A stretch of DNA of 64,000 nucleotides from contig NZ_JAFBCR010000001.1 in the NCBI RefSeq assembly GCF_016907795.1, forward strand, positions 1,240,001-1,304,000, in the 5' to 3' direction. The notes beneath the pieces were generated by a model that saw only the letters and a list, made by a program, of their open reading frames with translations, was not told the DNA's origin and made no database searches. Below are positions 43,296-52,405 of the stretch, piece after piece. Both the position numbers and the translations under genes were made by a program. The stretch's first letter is position 1; every line of letters starts with the position of its first letter. Origin of the DNA: Kocuria palustris. GTDB taxonomy: Bacteria > Actinomycetota > Actinomycetes > Actinomycetales > Micrococcaceae.

Positions 43296-43328
43296 ACCGT
43301 AGCGAGAGCGGTTGAACCGGCCGTGAAC
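43296..43328 (-). promoter_or_regulatory. PHO-box-like element and -10 box of the secreted EEP gene
   Basis: Minus-strand units GTTCACGGCCG (43318-43328) and GTTCAACCGCT (43307-43317), then 5 bases, then TACGGT (43296-43301). Unit length, order and 5-base spacing to -10 are identical to the GDPD promoter. Confidence 0.65.
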
Positions 43329-43370
43329 GCACGGCGAGCGGATCGCGCGGATCGGTGAGACGATCCGAGC

Positions 43371-44186
43371 ATGTCCCGCCCCGCACGCCGCTCCCGCTTC
43401 CTGTCCGCCCTCGACGCCGGGGCCGAGATCGCCTGGGACGAGCTGACCGGGGGGTGGATCCTCAGCATCGGCGGCGCCGAGCAGTCGCACGTGGACCTGG
43501 CGGATCCGAGCCGGGTCTTCTACGAGTACCTGCAGCGGATGTCGGCGGCCTGCGACCTGCAGCGCCCGAGCGGACAGCCCGTGCGCGCGCTGCATCTGGG
43601 GGCCGGGGCGCTGACGCTGCCCCGCCGGCTGAGCGCGGTCCGCCCTGGATCGCAGCAGACGGTGATCGAGCTGGCCCGCGAGCTGCCGGGGTTCGTGCTC
43701 GAGCACCTCCCCTGGCCGGACTCGCAGCCGCCCCGGATCCTGATCGGCGACGCCCGGGAGCAGCTCAGCGCGCTGCGCGAAACCGAGACGGAGCCGTTCG
43801 ACCTGCTGGTGCTCGACGTCTTCGCCGGCGACGACGCACCCGACCATCTTCGCGAACGATCGTTCTACGAGGAGATGGCCCAGGTCCTGGCCCCCGACGG
43901 GGCGCTGATCGTCAACGTGGGCGATGACCCGGGACTCGGCTTCTTCCGCGAGCAGGCCGAGCGCATGGTGCAGGCCCAGGGCAGCGGCGGTGCCCCGGCC
44001 TTCGCCGACGTGTGGTGCCTGAGCGACGCCTCGATGCTCGACGGGCAGCGCGCCGGCAACCTCATCCTGCTGGGCTCGCCCTCGAGCATGCCGCGCGAGA
44101 ACCTGGACGCCCTGCGCGCCGCCGGCCCTCACCCGGCCGCGGTCCTGGACCGCATGCAGCTCGAGGACTGGCTGGCCGGTGAGTGA
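43371..44186 (+). CDS. Spermidine-synthase-like methyltransferase-fold protein
   Basis: 271 residues. A Rossmann-like core is seen in ALHLGAGALTLPRRLSAVRPGSQQTVIEL, RILIGDAREQL and FDLLVLDVFAGDDAPDHLRERSFYEEMAQVLAPDGALIVNVGDD, typical of fused-type spermidine synthase homologues in actinobacteria. The putrescine-binding residues of true SpeE are not evident, so polyamine synthesis is doubtful. Divergent from the secreted EEP gene and convergent with acyP. Confidence 0.75.
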   Translation: MSRPARRSRFLSALDAGAEIAWDELTGGWILSIGGAEQSHVDLADPSRVFYEYLQRMSAACDLQRPSGQPVRALHLGAGALTLPRRLSAVRPGSQQTVIELARELPGFVLEHLPWPDSQPPRILIGDAREQLSALRETETEPFDLLVLDVFAGDDAPDHLRERSFYEEMAQVLAPDGALIVNVGDDPGLGFFREQAERMVQAQGSGGAPAFADVWCLSDASMLDGQRAGNLILLGSPSSMPRENLDALRAAGPHPAAVLDRMQLEDWLAGE

Positions 44187-44195
44187 ATCCGCCGC

Positions 44196-44519
44196 TCAGG
44201 CGGTCGTGAAGCCGCTCAGGTCGCCCTGGGGGTCCTCGAAGTGCGCGTCCACGCGCATCACGGCCCCCGGTGCGTCCGGGCCCTGGATCTCCTTGAGCAG
44301 ATCGCGCACCGCCCAGCGGGTGCCTTCAGCGATCACCTCCACGGTGCCGTCGTCGAGGTTGCGGGCGCAGCCCACGAGCCCCAGCTTCTCGGCGTGCTTC
44401 CACGTCCAGTAGCGGAAGCCCACGCCCTGCACCGTTCCGTGCACGATCGCGATGGCCCTCAGCCTCTGCCTGGTGTCCAAGCCGTCCTCCTCGTCTCGTG
44501 CTGCGACCTGCTGGCTCAT
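44196..44519 (-). CDS. acyP: Acylphosphatase
   Basis: 107 residues. The signature VHGTVQGVGFRYWTWKHAEKLGLVGCARNLDDGTVEVIAEG has the catalytic Arg (GFR) and Asn (RNL). It hydrolyses carboxyl-phosphate bonds. An N-terminal extension of about 20 residues is present. Its start overlaps the DsbA-like gene stop (ATGA). Confidence 0.92.
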   Translation of the reverse strand: MSQQVAARDEEDGLDTRQRLRAIAIVHGTVQGVGFRYWTWKHAEKLGLVGCARNLDDGTVEVIAEGTRWAVRDLLKEIQGPDAPGAVMRVDAHFEDPQGDLSGFTTA

Positions 44520-45283
44520 GCCCGGGTCCCGGAATCGCTGGAGGAGCCCGAGGAGCCCTCGGCCGCATCGCGCAGGACGTCGCGTAGGTCCTCCGCGCTG
44601 CCGATCTCCCCGAGGTCGATGGCCCTGCCATCGGCCACGAAGCTCGGAGTCCCCGTCAGCTCGAGGTCCTCCGCCTGCTGGCTGTGCTGCTCGACGATCT
44701 CCTCGACGTCGCTGGAGCCCATGTCCTCGCGGAAGCGCTGCTCATCCAGCCCCGCCTCCCCGGCGAGCTCGACGAAGCGGTCCTCGAGCTCGCCGTCCGA
44801 GAGCTCGGACCACTCGTCGACGTCGTCGTAGACGAGGCTCGCGTACTCGTGGGCCTCCCCCTGACGACCGGCGGCCTCGACCGCGTGGGCCGCCGGCACC
44901 GCGTTGTCGTGCATGGACAGGGGGAAGTTCTTCACGCGCACGACGACCTCGCCGTCGAGCTCCTCGGCCACCTGCTCGACCGCAGGGTGGAAGGACCCGC
45001 ACGCGGGGCACTCGTAGTCGGTGTACATGGTCACGACGGGCAGATCTCCGCTGGCCGTGTTCAGGGCGTAGCCGTCCTCGATGGCCTGGTCCACGCCGGC
45101 GACCTCGGTGTCCTCCTGCGGGGCCTCGGAGTCCTGGGCGCTGGCGGAGTCATGAGCCGAGGCGGAGCCCTCGGTCGAGGGGTCCTCATCGGAGCTGGGA
45201 AGGCAGCTCGTGAGCAGCAGCGCGCAGCAGGAGACAGCCGTCAGGCCGGCCGCGAGGCGGGATCCGGTGGGATGGGATGTCAT
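44516..45283 (-). CDS. DsbA-family thiol-disulfide lipoprotein
   Basis: 255 residues. Lipobox LLTSC (Cys27), an acidic/Ser linker, then a thioredoxin fold with active-site CPAC (Cys92, Cys95) in YTDYECPACGSFHP, and the cis-Pro segment ELTGTPSFVADG. It belongs to the DsbA/BdbD-like group with an inserted helical domain and would oxidise or isomerise exported proteins outside the membrane. Coupled to acyP by a 4-base overlap. Confidence 0.88.
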   Translation of the reverse strand: MTSHPTGSRLAAGLTAVSCCALLLTSCLPSSDEDPSTEGSASAHDSASAQDSEAPQEDTEVAGVDQAIEDGYALNTASGDLPVVTMYTDYECPACGSFHPAVEQVAEELDGEVVVRVKNFPLSMHDNAVPAAHAVEAAGRQGEAHEYASLVYDDVDEWSELSDGELEDRFVELAGEAGLDEQRFREDMGSSDVEEIVEQHSQQAEDLELTGTPSFVADGRAIDLGEIGSAEDLRDVLRDAAEGSSGSSSDSGTRA

Positions 45284-45427
45284 GGCACTCCCGGGGGGGT
45301 GAGGCGGTGCCCGGAGGGCCCCGCGGTGATCGGTCTGCGATGGCCCAGACTACGGGCGGGATCTGACTGCGCGATACCCTGCCAGCGTCGTGCCGTCCGA
45401 GAGCCCGTTGCCAGAAGGAGTCCGCCC

Positions 45428-45628
45428 GTGCAGCTGATGGTCCCGTTCCAGATCGTGCTCATCGTCCTGGCGGTGATCGTGATCGTCGTGGGAGCCGTGA
45501 TCTCCGACCCGCTGCTGATGCTGCTCGGGGCGCTCATGGCCGCGATGGCCATCACCGGGCTGGGCATGGCGCTGCGGATGCGCCGACGGCACTCGGGCCA
45601 GGCCCCGCAGCGCCCCACGCGCGGCTGA
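45428..45628 (+). CDS. Small two-helix membrane protein
   Basis: 66 residues, too short for confident family naming. GTG start with AGAAGGAG 7 bases upstream; an in-frame ATG three codons later is possible. Two hydrophobic helices (about 5-25 and 28-50) are followed by a basic tail (RMRRRHSGQAPQRPTRG). Confidence 0.6.
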   Translation: MQLMVPFQIVLIVLAVIVIVVGAVISDPLLMLLGALMAAMAITGLGMALRMRRRHSGQAPQRPTRG

Positions 45629-45635
45629 GACCGGA

Positions 45636-46847
45636 TCAGCCCTGGGCCTCGGCCTGCTCCTCGTCCAAGGGCAGCGGCTCTCCGTCCAGCCGGTGGTCCA
45701 GGTGCATTCCGGCCTCCGCAGCGCTGCCGCTCAGGGCCTCGGCCGCTTCCTCGTACTGCGGCTCGCTGTACTCCGGCAGCCGCTCGGAGCGCACCCTGAG
45801 CATCGGCGCCGCCCCGTCCGAGCCCTCGACCCGCGCCGTGGCCTGCAGATCAGGGACCTGGCCCAGGTCGTGGAGGTCCTCGAGCAGCTCGGGCGTCAGC
45901 GACTTCGCGAACGCGCTCGGGACCGTGAGCCGCACGCGGCCGTCGATCACGGTCACAGCATCCTGGTGCCCGCCCGGCGCCTGGCCGGCCTCCTGGGTGT
46001 CCCTGAGCACCCGGGAGAGCTGGGGAAGCGCCCCCTCAGCAGACAGATCCGCCGTGTAGACGGTGGTCACCTCCAGCTGCTGGCCCACGCTCACCGACCA
46101 GCGGCGCTCGGGCCCCTGCTCCACGGCGGAGGACGGCGACGCCGAGGGATCCGGGGCAGCCGTCTCCTGCGCGCCTGGCTGGGGGCCTGTGCGCTGCAGC
46201 GCGGCGAGCAGGTCGATGGCCTCGGGGATCGTCGCCGCCGGGCCCGCCGCCCGGCCGTCCGCAGCGGCGGGCTCGGAGGCCGTCGATGCCTCCGCCGGTC
46301 CCGAGATCGAGGATCCGTCGTCGAGCACCAGGGAGACCTGTCCCAGGCCGATGCCGGTCCCCGACAGCTGGGCCTCGGCCTCCGTCTCGGCCGAGGACCA
46401 GGCCTGAGCGATCTGCTCGGGGGTGGCTTCGGGCGCGAAGAGCAGCCCCAGGTCCACGGTGCCCTCGCGGGCCTCGCCCGCCTGGGTGTACGAGCCCTCC
46501 ACGGAGGCCGAGACCACCCCGGGCTGCTCGCACAGGGCCAGCTCGGTCTGCGGCACCACGAAGGCCACGTCAGCGGCATCCGATGCGGGTGCGGTCCGCG
46601 CCAGGCCGTCGTCCTCGGCGCTGGGTCGAGGCTGATCGCAGTCGGCGCTGCGAGCCCAGACGGGCAGCTCAGCCCCGGCCACGAGCCCGGGCTCGGCGAT
46701 CTCCCGGTTCGGCGGCTGCTCCATCTCCGGGATGTCCGGCTCGGGATCGGCCGGTGCGCAGCCCGCCAGCGGCAGTCCCATGGCGGCGAGACAGCCCAGC
46801 AGCGCGGCCGATCGGAGTCCGGCGCTCGGGCGCGAGGCGGCTGTCAT
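45636..46847 (-). CDS. Secreted lipoprotein, unknown
   Basis: 403 residues. Lipobox LAGC (Cys30). The mature part is rich in Ala, Glu, Pro and Ser and has a flexible central section near 195-245. A segment with VTVIDGRVRLTVPSAFAKSLTPELLEDL looks folded. I recognise no family. AGGAGG is 8 bases before the ATG. It may be cotranscribed with the upstream UvrA-like gene, 127 bases away. Confidence 0.65.
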   Translation of the reverse strand: MTAASRPSAGLRSAALLGCLAAMGLPLAGCAPADPEPDIPEMEQPPNREIAEPGLVAGAELPVWARSADCDQPRPSAEDDGLARTAPASDAADVAFVVPQTELALCEQPGVVSASVEGSYTQAGEAREGTVDLGLLFAPEATPEQIAQAWSSAETEAEAQLSGTGIGLGQVSLVLDDGSSISGPAEASTASEPAAADGRAAGPAATIPEAIDLLAALQRTGPQPGAQETAAPDPSASPSSAVEQGPERRWSVSVGQQLEVTTVYTADLSAEGALPQLSRVLRDTQEAGQAPGGHQDAVTVIDGRVRLTVPSAFAKSLTPELLEDLHDLGQVPDLQATARVEGSDGAAPMLRVRSERLPEYSEPQYEEAAEALSGSAAEAGMHLDHRLDGEPLPLDEEQAEAQG

Positions 46848-46974
46848 CTCAGATGCCTCCTGCGAAGCGAGCGGATACGGGGGGGGTGCGCCGCCGGGCG
46901 GCGCCGCACGGCCATCCTACGGATCGCGGCCTCCTGCCGCGCACTGCGGTCCGGGCCGTGACGCGCGAGCCGTC

Positions 46975-49596
46975 TCAGCCGCGCAGCCAGGGACCCGTGA
47001 CCGAGTCGGGATCGGCGGCGACCTCCTCCGGAGTGCCTGCCGCCACGACGGTCCCGCCGCGGCGCCCGGCGCCCGGGCCCAGATCGATGACATGGTCGGC
47101 CGTGCGGATCGCCTCCGGGCGATGCTCGGCCATCACGACGGTCGCCCCGTCGCGGGCGAGGTCGTGCAGCACCCGCAGCAGTCGCTCGGCATCGGCCGGA
47201 TGCAGCCCCGTGCTGGGCTCGTCGAGCAGGTAGAGCGTCCGGCTGCGACCGGTGCGGTGCAGCTCGGAGGCGAGCTTGATCCGCTGGGCCTCTCCGCCGG
47301 AGAGCTCGGTCGCCGGCTGGCCCAGTCGCAGGTAGCCGAGTCCCAGCGCCCCGAGTGCCTCCAGGGGCCTGCGGATCGCATCGACCCGGCGGCGCTGGGA
47401 GGCCGAGCGCTGCTGATGCGCGGTCTCCTGGTCGGACGGCTCCTTCGCGAAGACGGCGAGCGCCTCGGCGACCGTGAGCTCCAGGATCTCGGCGATCGTC
47501 CTCCCCTCCCAGCGCACTGAGAGGGTCTCGTCGTCGTAGCGGGTCCCGTGGCAGACCGGGCAGACGGTCCAGGAGCCGGGCAGGAAGACCAGCTCGACCT
47601 CCACCTGGCCCTGCCCCTGGCAGTGCGGGCAGCGCCCGGGGGTCGTGTTGAAGGAGAACCGCCCGGCCTTCCAGCCGCGGGAGCGGGCCTCCGGGGTGTC
47701 GGCGAACAGCGCGCGCACGTGATCGAAGAGCCCCGTGTAGGTCGCCAGGTCGGAGCGCGGTGTCCGTCCGATCGGCTTCTGGGTGATCCGCACCAGGCGG
47801 CGCACCTCCTCCAGGCCCTCCGCGGCCGCGACGGTGGTGCCCGGACGGCGCTGCTGCTCGGACCCAGAGCCCTCGCCGGTCTCCTCCGGGTCGCCGGCCT
47901 CGAGGTCCACCACGCCGGAGCCCTCCAGATGCTGCGCCGTCGCATCCCCCAGCGCATCCAGCAGCGAGGACTTGCCCGAGCCGGAGACGCCCGTCAGCGC
48001 GGTCAGCGCCCCGATCGGGAACTCGGCGTCGATGCCGTCGAGGGTGTTGCGGCGCACGCCCCGCAGGCGCAGGCGCTGCTCGCTCACCCGCACGGGGCCG
48101 CCGCGGATCTGCTCCGGCGGCGTCGAGGCGCGCAGGAAGCGGCCCGTGGCCGATTCCGCGACGTCCTGGAGCTGGTCGACGGGACCGGAGTGCAGGATGC
48201 GTCCGCCCTGGGTGCCCGCGCCGGGGCCGACGTCGACCACCCAGTCGCAGCCGCGCACGAGCTCCATGTCGTGCTCGACCAGGCACACGCTGCTGCCCGC
48301 GCCCACGAGGCGGCGCAGCACCGCCATGAGCTGACGCGCCTCCGACGGGTGCAGCCCCGCCGAGGGTTCGTCCAGGACGTAGACCACCCCGAAGAGCCCC
48401 GAGCGCAGCTGCACCGCCAGGCGCAGGCGCTGCATCTCGCCGGGGGAGATGCTGAGGCTGCTGCGATCCAGGCTCAGATGCCCGAGGCCCAGGTCCACGA
48501 CCGAGCGCAGGGTCGAGCAGCCGTCCTGGAGCAGCAGATGCTCGGCCTCCTCGCCGGGACCCAGCCGCTGGCCGTTCTCAGCACGGCGGTCCAGCTCCGC
48601 GCGCCTGTCCTCGAGCAGCTGCAGCAGCTCGTCCAGGGGTCGGGCCTGCAGCCGGTCGATCGGATCGCCGGCCCAGGTCACGGACAGCGCGGCCCGGGTG
48701 AGGCGGCGGCCGTCGCACTCGGGGCACGGGCGGGACTCCACGAAGCGCAGCGCGCGGGCGCGCATGCTCGCGCTGCCGGTCTCGGCCAGCGTGCGCATCA
48801 GCAGGGAGGCCGCCGAGGAGAACGTCCCCTGGTACTCGCGCTGGACCTGATGGGCTCCGCGCACGGGATGGACGGTCACGACGGGGTGCTCGTCCGTGAA
48901 CAGCACCCACTGCCGGGTCTGCTCGGGAAGCTCGCGCCACGGCAGGTCGATGTCGATGCCGAGCTCGCGGCAGATGTCGCGCAGGTTCTTGCCGTTCCAG
49001 GCGCCGGGCCACGACGCGATCGCGCCGTCGGCGATGCTCAGGCTCGGATCCGGGACCATCGACTCCTCGGTCGGCACGTGCTGCACGCCCAGGCCGTGGC
49101 ACACCGGGCACATGCCCGTCGGGGTGTTCGGGGAGAAGGCGTCGGAGTCCAGCCGACCGCGCGGGCCCAGCTCCATCCCCTGGGGATACTCCCCTGCCCG
49201 CGAGTACAGCAGCCGGATCGTGTTCGACAGCGCCGTGATGGTCGCCACCGAGGACCGGGCGGTGCCGCCTCCGCGCTGCTGGCCCATGGCGACGGTCGGC
49301 GGAAGACCATCGACCGAGCGGACCTGGGGATCGACGGCACCGGCGATCAGTCGACGGGCGAACGGGGCCACCGATTCGAGATAGCGGCGCTGGGCTTCGC
49401 CGTGCAGGGTGCCGAAGGCCAGCGAGGACTTCCCGGAGCCGGAGATTCCCGTGAACGCCACGAGCCGCTCGCGCGGGATCTCGACATCGACATCGCGCAG
49501 GTTGTGCAGGTGGGCGCCGCGGATGCGGATCATGCCGTCGTCGTCGGCGTTCTCGACCTTCTGAGACGGGGTCGGCTCCCCGGAACCGGCGGTCAT
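46975..49596 (-). CDS. UvrA-like ABC ATPase (DrrC/UvrA2-type)
   Basis: 873 residues with two ABC modules in UvrA order. First: Walker A GISGSGKSS (50-58), zinc-type CPVCHGLG and CPECDG, signature SISPGEMQRLRLA. Second: Walker A GVSGSGKSS, CPHCQGQG...CPVCHGTRY, signature ELSGGEAQRIKLA and Walker B LYLLDEPSTGLHP. Canonical UvrA is about 950 residues; this shorter form resembles UvrA paralogues linked to drug or DNA-adduct tolerance. The ATG overlaps the manA stop (ATGA), so they are coupled, an unexpected pairing. Confidence 0.82.
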   Translation of the reverse strand: MTAGSGEPTPSQKVENADDDGMIRIRGAHLHNLRDVDVEIPRERLVAFTGISGSGKSSLAFGTLHGEAQRRYLESVAPFARRLIAGAVDPQVRSVDGLPPTVAMGQQRGGGTARSSVATITALSNTIRLLYSRAGEYPQGMELGPRGRLDSDAFSPNTPTGMCPVCHGLGVQHVPTEESMVPDPSLSIADGAIASWPGAWNGKNLRDICRELGIDIDLPWRELPEQTRQWVLFTDEHPVVTVHPVRGAHQVQREYQGTFSSAASLLMRTLAETGSASMRARALRFVESRPCPECDGRRLTRAALSVTWAGDPIDRLQARPLDELLQLLEDRRAELDRRAENGQRLGPGEEAEHLLLQDGCSTLRSVVDLGLGHLSLDRSSLSISPGEMQRLRLAVQLRSGLFGVVYVLDEPSAGLHPSEARQLMAVLRRLVGAGSSVCLVEHDMELVRGCDWVVDVGPGAGTQGGRILHSGPVDQLQDVAESATGRFLRASTPPEQIRGGPVRVSEQRLRLRGVRRNTLDGIDAEFPIGALTALTGVSGSGKSSLLDALGDATAQHLEGSGVVDLEAGDPEETGEGSGSEQQRRPGTTVAAAEGLEEVRRLVRITQKPIGRTPRSDLATYTGLFDHVRALFADTPEARSRGWKAGRFSFNTTPGRCPHCQGQGQVEVELVFLPGSWTVCPVCHGTRYDDETLSVRWEGRTIAEILELTVAEALAVFAKEPSDQETAHQQRSASQRRRVDAIRRPLEALGALGLGYLRLGQPATELSGGEAQRIKLASELHRTGRSRTLYLLDEPSTGLHPADAERLLRVLHDLARDGATVVMAEHRPEAIRTADHVIDLGPGAGRRGGTVVAAGTPEEVAADPDSVTGPWLRG

Positions 49597-50765
49597 GCCC
49601 GCAGCTCCACGGCCCAGAAGGTGCCGTGCCCGCTCACGACGACCGGCTCGCCGTCGGCTCGGACCCAGGCCGAGTGCCCGGAGCCGACCTCCATCTTCTC
49701 GGCCCCCGGGGCGCCGATCGTCACGGAGCCGTCGACGCACAGGACCGTGCAGGTGCTGGGATCGACCTCGAGCTCCCGCCCGGGCTCGACCTCTCCCGAG
49801 ACGAGGCTCAGGCGGTCCTCCCACAGCGGGATGCGGCGCAAGCCGTCGGGACCCGTCAGGACCTCCTGCGGCACTCCGGGGTCCTGGTCATCGGTCACGA
49901 CCCGCAGCAGCTCGTCGACGTCGACGTGCTTGGGGGTCAGCCCCGCGCGCAGCACGTTGTCCGAGCAGGCCATGATCTCCACGGCCGTGCCCTGCAGATA
50001 GGCGTGGACCTGGCCTGCGGAGGTGAACATGGACTCCCCGGGCTCGAGCACGAAGTGATTCATGCACAGGGCCACCAGCAGGCCGCGATCACCGGGGTGC
50101 GAGCGGGCGATGTAGGTCAGCACGGAGCCCAGCTCATCGTCGGCGGGCAGGCTGCGGACCGCCGCCTCCAGAGCGGCCAGAGCCGCCTGCGCCCGGTCCT
50201 CCGGAAGGCTCAGCACGGTGCGCAGGACGGGCTCGGGGTACTCGAGCGCCTCGCGCAGCCACTGCTGGTCCAGCGCCTCGGCCAGCAGACCGAGCTCGGC
50301 GCGATCTCGCATGCCCGTGAGGATCTGCAGCCGCGACAGCGCCACCACGGTCTCCGGCTTGTCGCTGCGGTCCTTGTAGCTGCGATGCGCCGCATCGATC
50401 GCGATCCCGGCGGCCTCCTCGCGCTCGAACCCCTCCCGGGCCTGCGCGATCGAGGGGTGGACCTGGATCGACAGCGGGGCCTCGATCGCCAGGATCTTGA
50501 GCAGGAAGGGCAGGGATCCGTCGTCGGCCACGACCTGGGCGCCGTCGCGCACGAAGCGCTCGGGCTCCTCCAGGAGCAGCTCGTTGAGGGGCTGCGGGCC
50601 GGCCTGGAGCACGAGCTGCGAGGGTGCCGAGCGGTGGGCGCCGATCCACAGCTCGGCCTCCGGCTGCTCCGAGGGCGAGGACCGCCCCTGCATCTGCGCC
50701 AGGACCGAGCGCGAGCCCCAGGAGTAGTGCTGGACGGGGTCGATCATCTCGAAGAGCTGGGGCAT
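49593..50765 (-). CDS. manA: Mannose-6-phosphate isomerase, class I
   Basis: 390 residues, cupin-type zinc enzyme. Conserved blocks are HYSWGSRSVLAQM, AELWIGAHRSAPSQL, LSIQVHPSIAQA (zinc ligands), KPETVVALS and EPGESMFTSAGQVHAYLQGTAVEIMACSDNVLRAGLT. It interconverts fructose-6-phosphate and mannose-6-phosphate. Divergent from manB, the next enzyme toward GDP-mannose. Likely leaderless (TACTAT ends 6 bases before the ATG). Confidence 0.93.
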   Translation of the reverse strand: MPQLFEMIDPVQHYSWGSRSVLAQMQGRSSPSEQPEAELWIGAHRSAPSQLVLQAGPQPLNELLLEEPERFVRDGAQVVADDGSLPFLLKILAIEAPLSIQVHPSIAQAREGFEREEAAGIAIDAAHRSYKDRSDKPETVVALSRLQILTGMRDRAELGLLAEALDQQWLREALEYPEPVLRTVLSLPEDRAQAALAALEAAVRSLPADDELGSVLTYIARSHPGDRGLLVALCMNHFVLEPGESMFTSAGQVHAYLQGTAVEIMACSDNVLRAGLTPKHVDVDELLRVVTDDQDPGVPQEVLTGPDGLRRIPLWEDRLSLVSGEVEPGRELEVDPSTCTVLCVDGSVTIGAPGAEKMEVGSGHSAWVRADGEPVVVSGHGTFWAVELRA

Positions 50766-50771
50766 GGCTCC

Positions 50772-50777
50772 ATAGTA
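50772..50777 (-). promoter_or_regulatory. -10 box for leaderless manA
   Basis: TACTAT on the minus strand, 6 bases before the manA ATG. Confidence 0.5.
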
Positions 50778-50883
50778 AGCACGGGGACTGTCCCCGCCTT
50801 CCTGCCGCAGCAGGGCCCCGCGCCCCCATGTATGGGGCGGCGGCGCGCCCGCCTGCGCTCGGGAGCCGCCCGATCGCCTCCAT

Positions 50884-50889
50884 TAGAGT
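50884..50889 (+). promoter_or_regulatory. -10 box for leaderless manB
   Basis: TAGAGT, 7 bases before the manB ATG. Confidence 0.5.
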
Positions 50890-50896
50890 GCCAGGC

Positions 50897-52294
50897 ATGA
50901 CCATCGACCTGTCCCAGTCCTTCAAGGCCTATGACGTCCGCGGCATCGTGGGCGAGACCATCACCGCCGAGACCGTGCGCGCGACCGGCGCCGCCTTCGT
51001 CGACGTCCTCGAGCTGGCCGGAAGAACGGTGCTGGTCGGCGGCGACATGCGCCCGTCCTCGCCCGAGTTCATCGACGCCTTCGCCGAGGGCGCCACCGCT
51101 CGCGGCGCGGACGTCGTGAAGATCGGGCTGATCTCGACCGACGAGCTCTACTTCGCCTGCGGCGTGCTCGATGCCGCCGGCGTGACCTTCACCGCCAGCC
51201 ACAACCCGGCGCAGTACAACGGCATGAAGATGGCTCTGCCGGGGGCTGTGCCCGTGTCCTCCGAGACCGGGCTCTACGAGATCCGCGACCGCGCCCAGTC
51301 CTACCTGGCCGACGGCATTCCGCCAGGCGAGACCCGGGGGACGATCTCCGAGCGCGACGTCCTCAAGGACTACTCCGAGTTCCTGCGCGGACTCGTGGAC
51401 CTGCGCGGGATCCGCCCGCTGAAGGTCGTCGTGGACGCCGGCAACGGCATGGGCGGGCTCACGACCCCGGCCGTGCTGGGCGACACCGTGCTGGAGGGGC
51501 TGCCACTGGAGATCGTGCCGCTGTACTTCGAGCTCGACGGCACCTTCCCCAACCACCCCGCGAACCCCCTCGAGCCCGCGAACCTCGTGGACCTCCAGAA
51601 GGCCGTGAGGGAGCACGGGGCGGATATCGGCCTGGCCTTCGACGGCGACGCCGACCGCTGCTTCGTGATCGACGAGAACGGCGGAGCGGTGACCCCGTCG
51701 GCGATCGCCGCGATCGTCGCCGAGCGCGAGATCGCCCGGGCGCAGGCCTCCGGCGAGCAGACCCCCGTCGTGATCTACAACCTGATCACCTCCCGCGCCG
51801 TCCCCGAGCTGGTGGAGGCGCGGGGCGGGCGCCCGGTGCGCACGCGCGTGGGCCACTCCTTCATCAAGGCCGTGATGGCCCGCGAATCGGCGGTCTTCGG
51901 CGGCGAGCACTCGGCCCACTACTACTTCCGCGACTTCTTCAACGCGGACACCGGCATGCTCGCGGCCATGCATGTGCTGGCCGCCCTGGGCGAGCAGCAG
52001 CGTCCGCTCTCCGAGCTCATGGCCAGCTACGACCCCTACACCGCCTCCGGTGAGATCAACTCCGAGATCGAGGACAAGGCGGCAGCGGTCGAGCGCGTCC
52101 GCGGGTCGTTCGCGGGCGAGGACGTGGAGGTCGAGGACTCCGACGGCACCACCTTCGCCGCCGCCGACGGGACCTGGTGGTTCAACCTGCGCCCGTCGAA
52201 CACGGAGCCTTTCCTGCGCCTGAACGTCGAGGCGCACGACCCCGCCGTGATGGAGCAGCTGCGCGATCGCGTGCTGGGCATCGTGCGCGGCTGA
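50897..52294 (+). CDS. manB: Phosphomannomutase / phosphoglucomutase
   Basis: 465 residues of the alpha-D-phosphohexomutase family. Active-site phosphoserine loop TASHNPAQYNGMK, Mg-binding DGDADRC, sugar-specificity loop GGEHSAHYYF and phosphate-binding RPSNTEP are all present in order. It converts mannose-6-phosphate to mannose-1-phosphate for GDP-mannose. Divergent from manA with 131 bases between starts. A weak 9-bp hairpin (52315-52356) follows the stop. Confidence 0.93.
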   Translation: MTIDLSQSFKAYDVRGIVGETITAETVRATGAAFVDVLELAGRTVLVGGDMRPSSPEFIDAFAEGATARGADVVKIGLISTDELYFACGVLDAAGVTFTASHNPAQYNGMKMALPGAVPVSSETGLYEIRDRAQSYLADGIPPGETRGTISERDVLKDYSEFLRGLVDLRGIRPLKVVVDAGNGMGGLTTPAVLGDTVLEGLPLEIVPLYFELDGTFPNHPANPLEPANLVDLQKAVREHGADIGLAFDGDADRCFVIDENGGAVTPSAIAAIVAEREIARAQASGEQTPVVIYNLITSRAVPELVEARGGRPVRTRVGHSFIKAVMARESAVFGGEHSAHYYFRDFFNADTGMLAAMHVLAALGEQQRPLSELMASYDPYTASGEINSEIEDKAAAVERVRGSFAGEDVEVEDSDGTTFAAADGTWWFNLRPSNTEPFLRLNVEAHDPAVMEQLRDRVLGIVRG

Positions 52295-52405
52295 GGCCTC
52301 GCGCGACAGAATCCGCGGCCCCGTCCTCGCCCCTCCCCGGGCAGCGGCGGGGCCGCTTCGGCGGCGATCCCCTCCACGCGACGTCAGGAGAGGTGAAGGG
52401 CAGCC

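Noticed and set aside
42027-44132. A 701-residue reading of the secreted EEP gene
   Set aside because: The upstream 297 residues are antisense to the spermidine-synthase-like gene; the Tat signal and binding site fix the start at 43241.
46286-47233. Plus-strand frames opposite the lipoprotein and UvrA-like genes
   Set aside because: Arg/Pro-rich shadows with no motif; the opposite strand carries complete ABC signatures.
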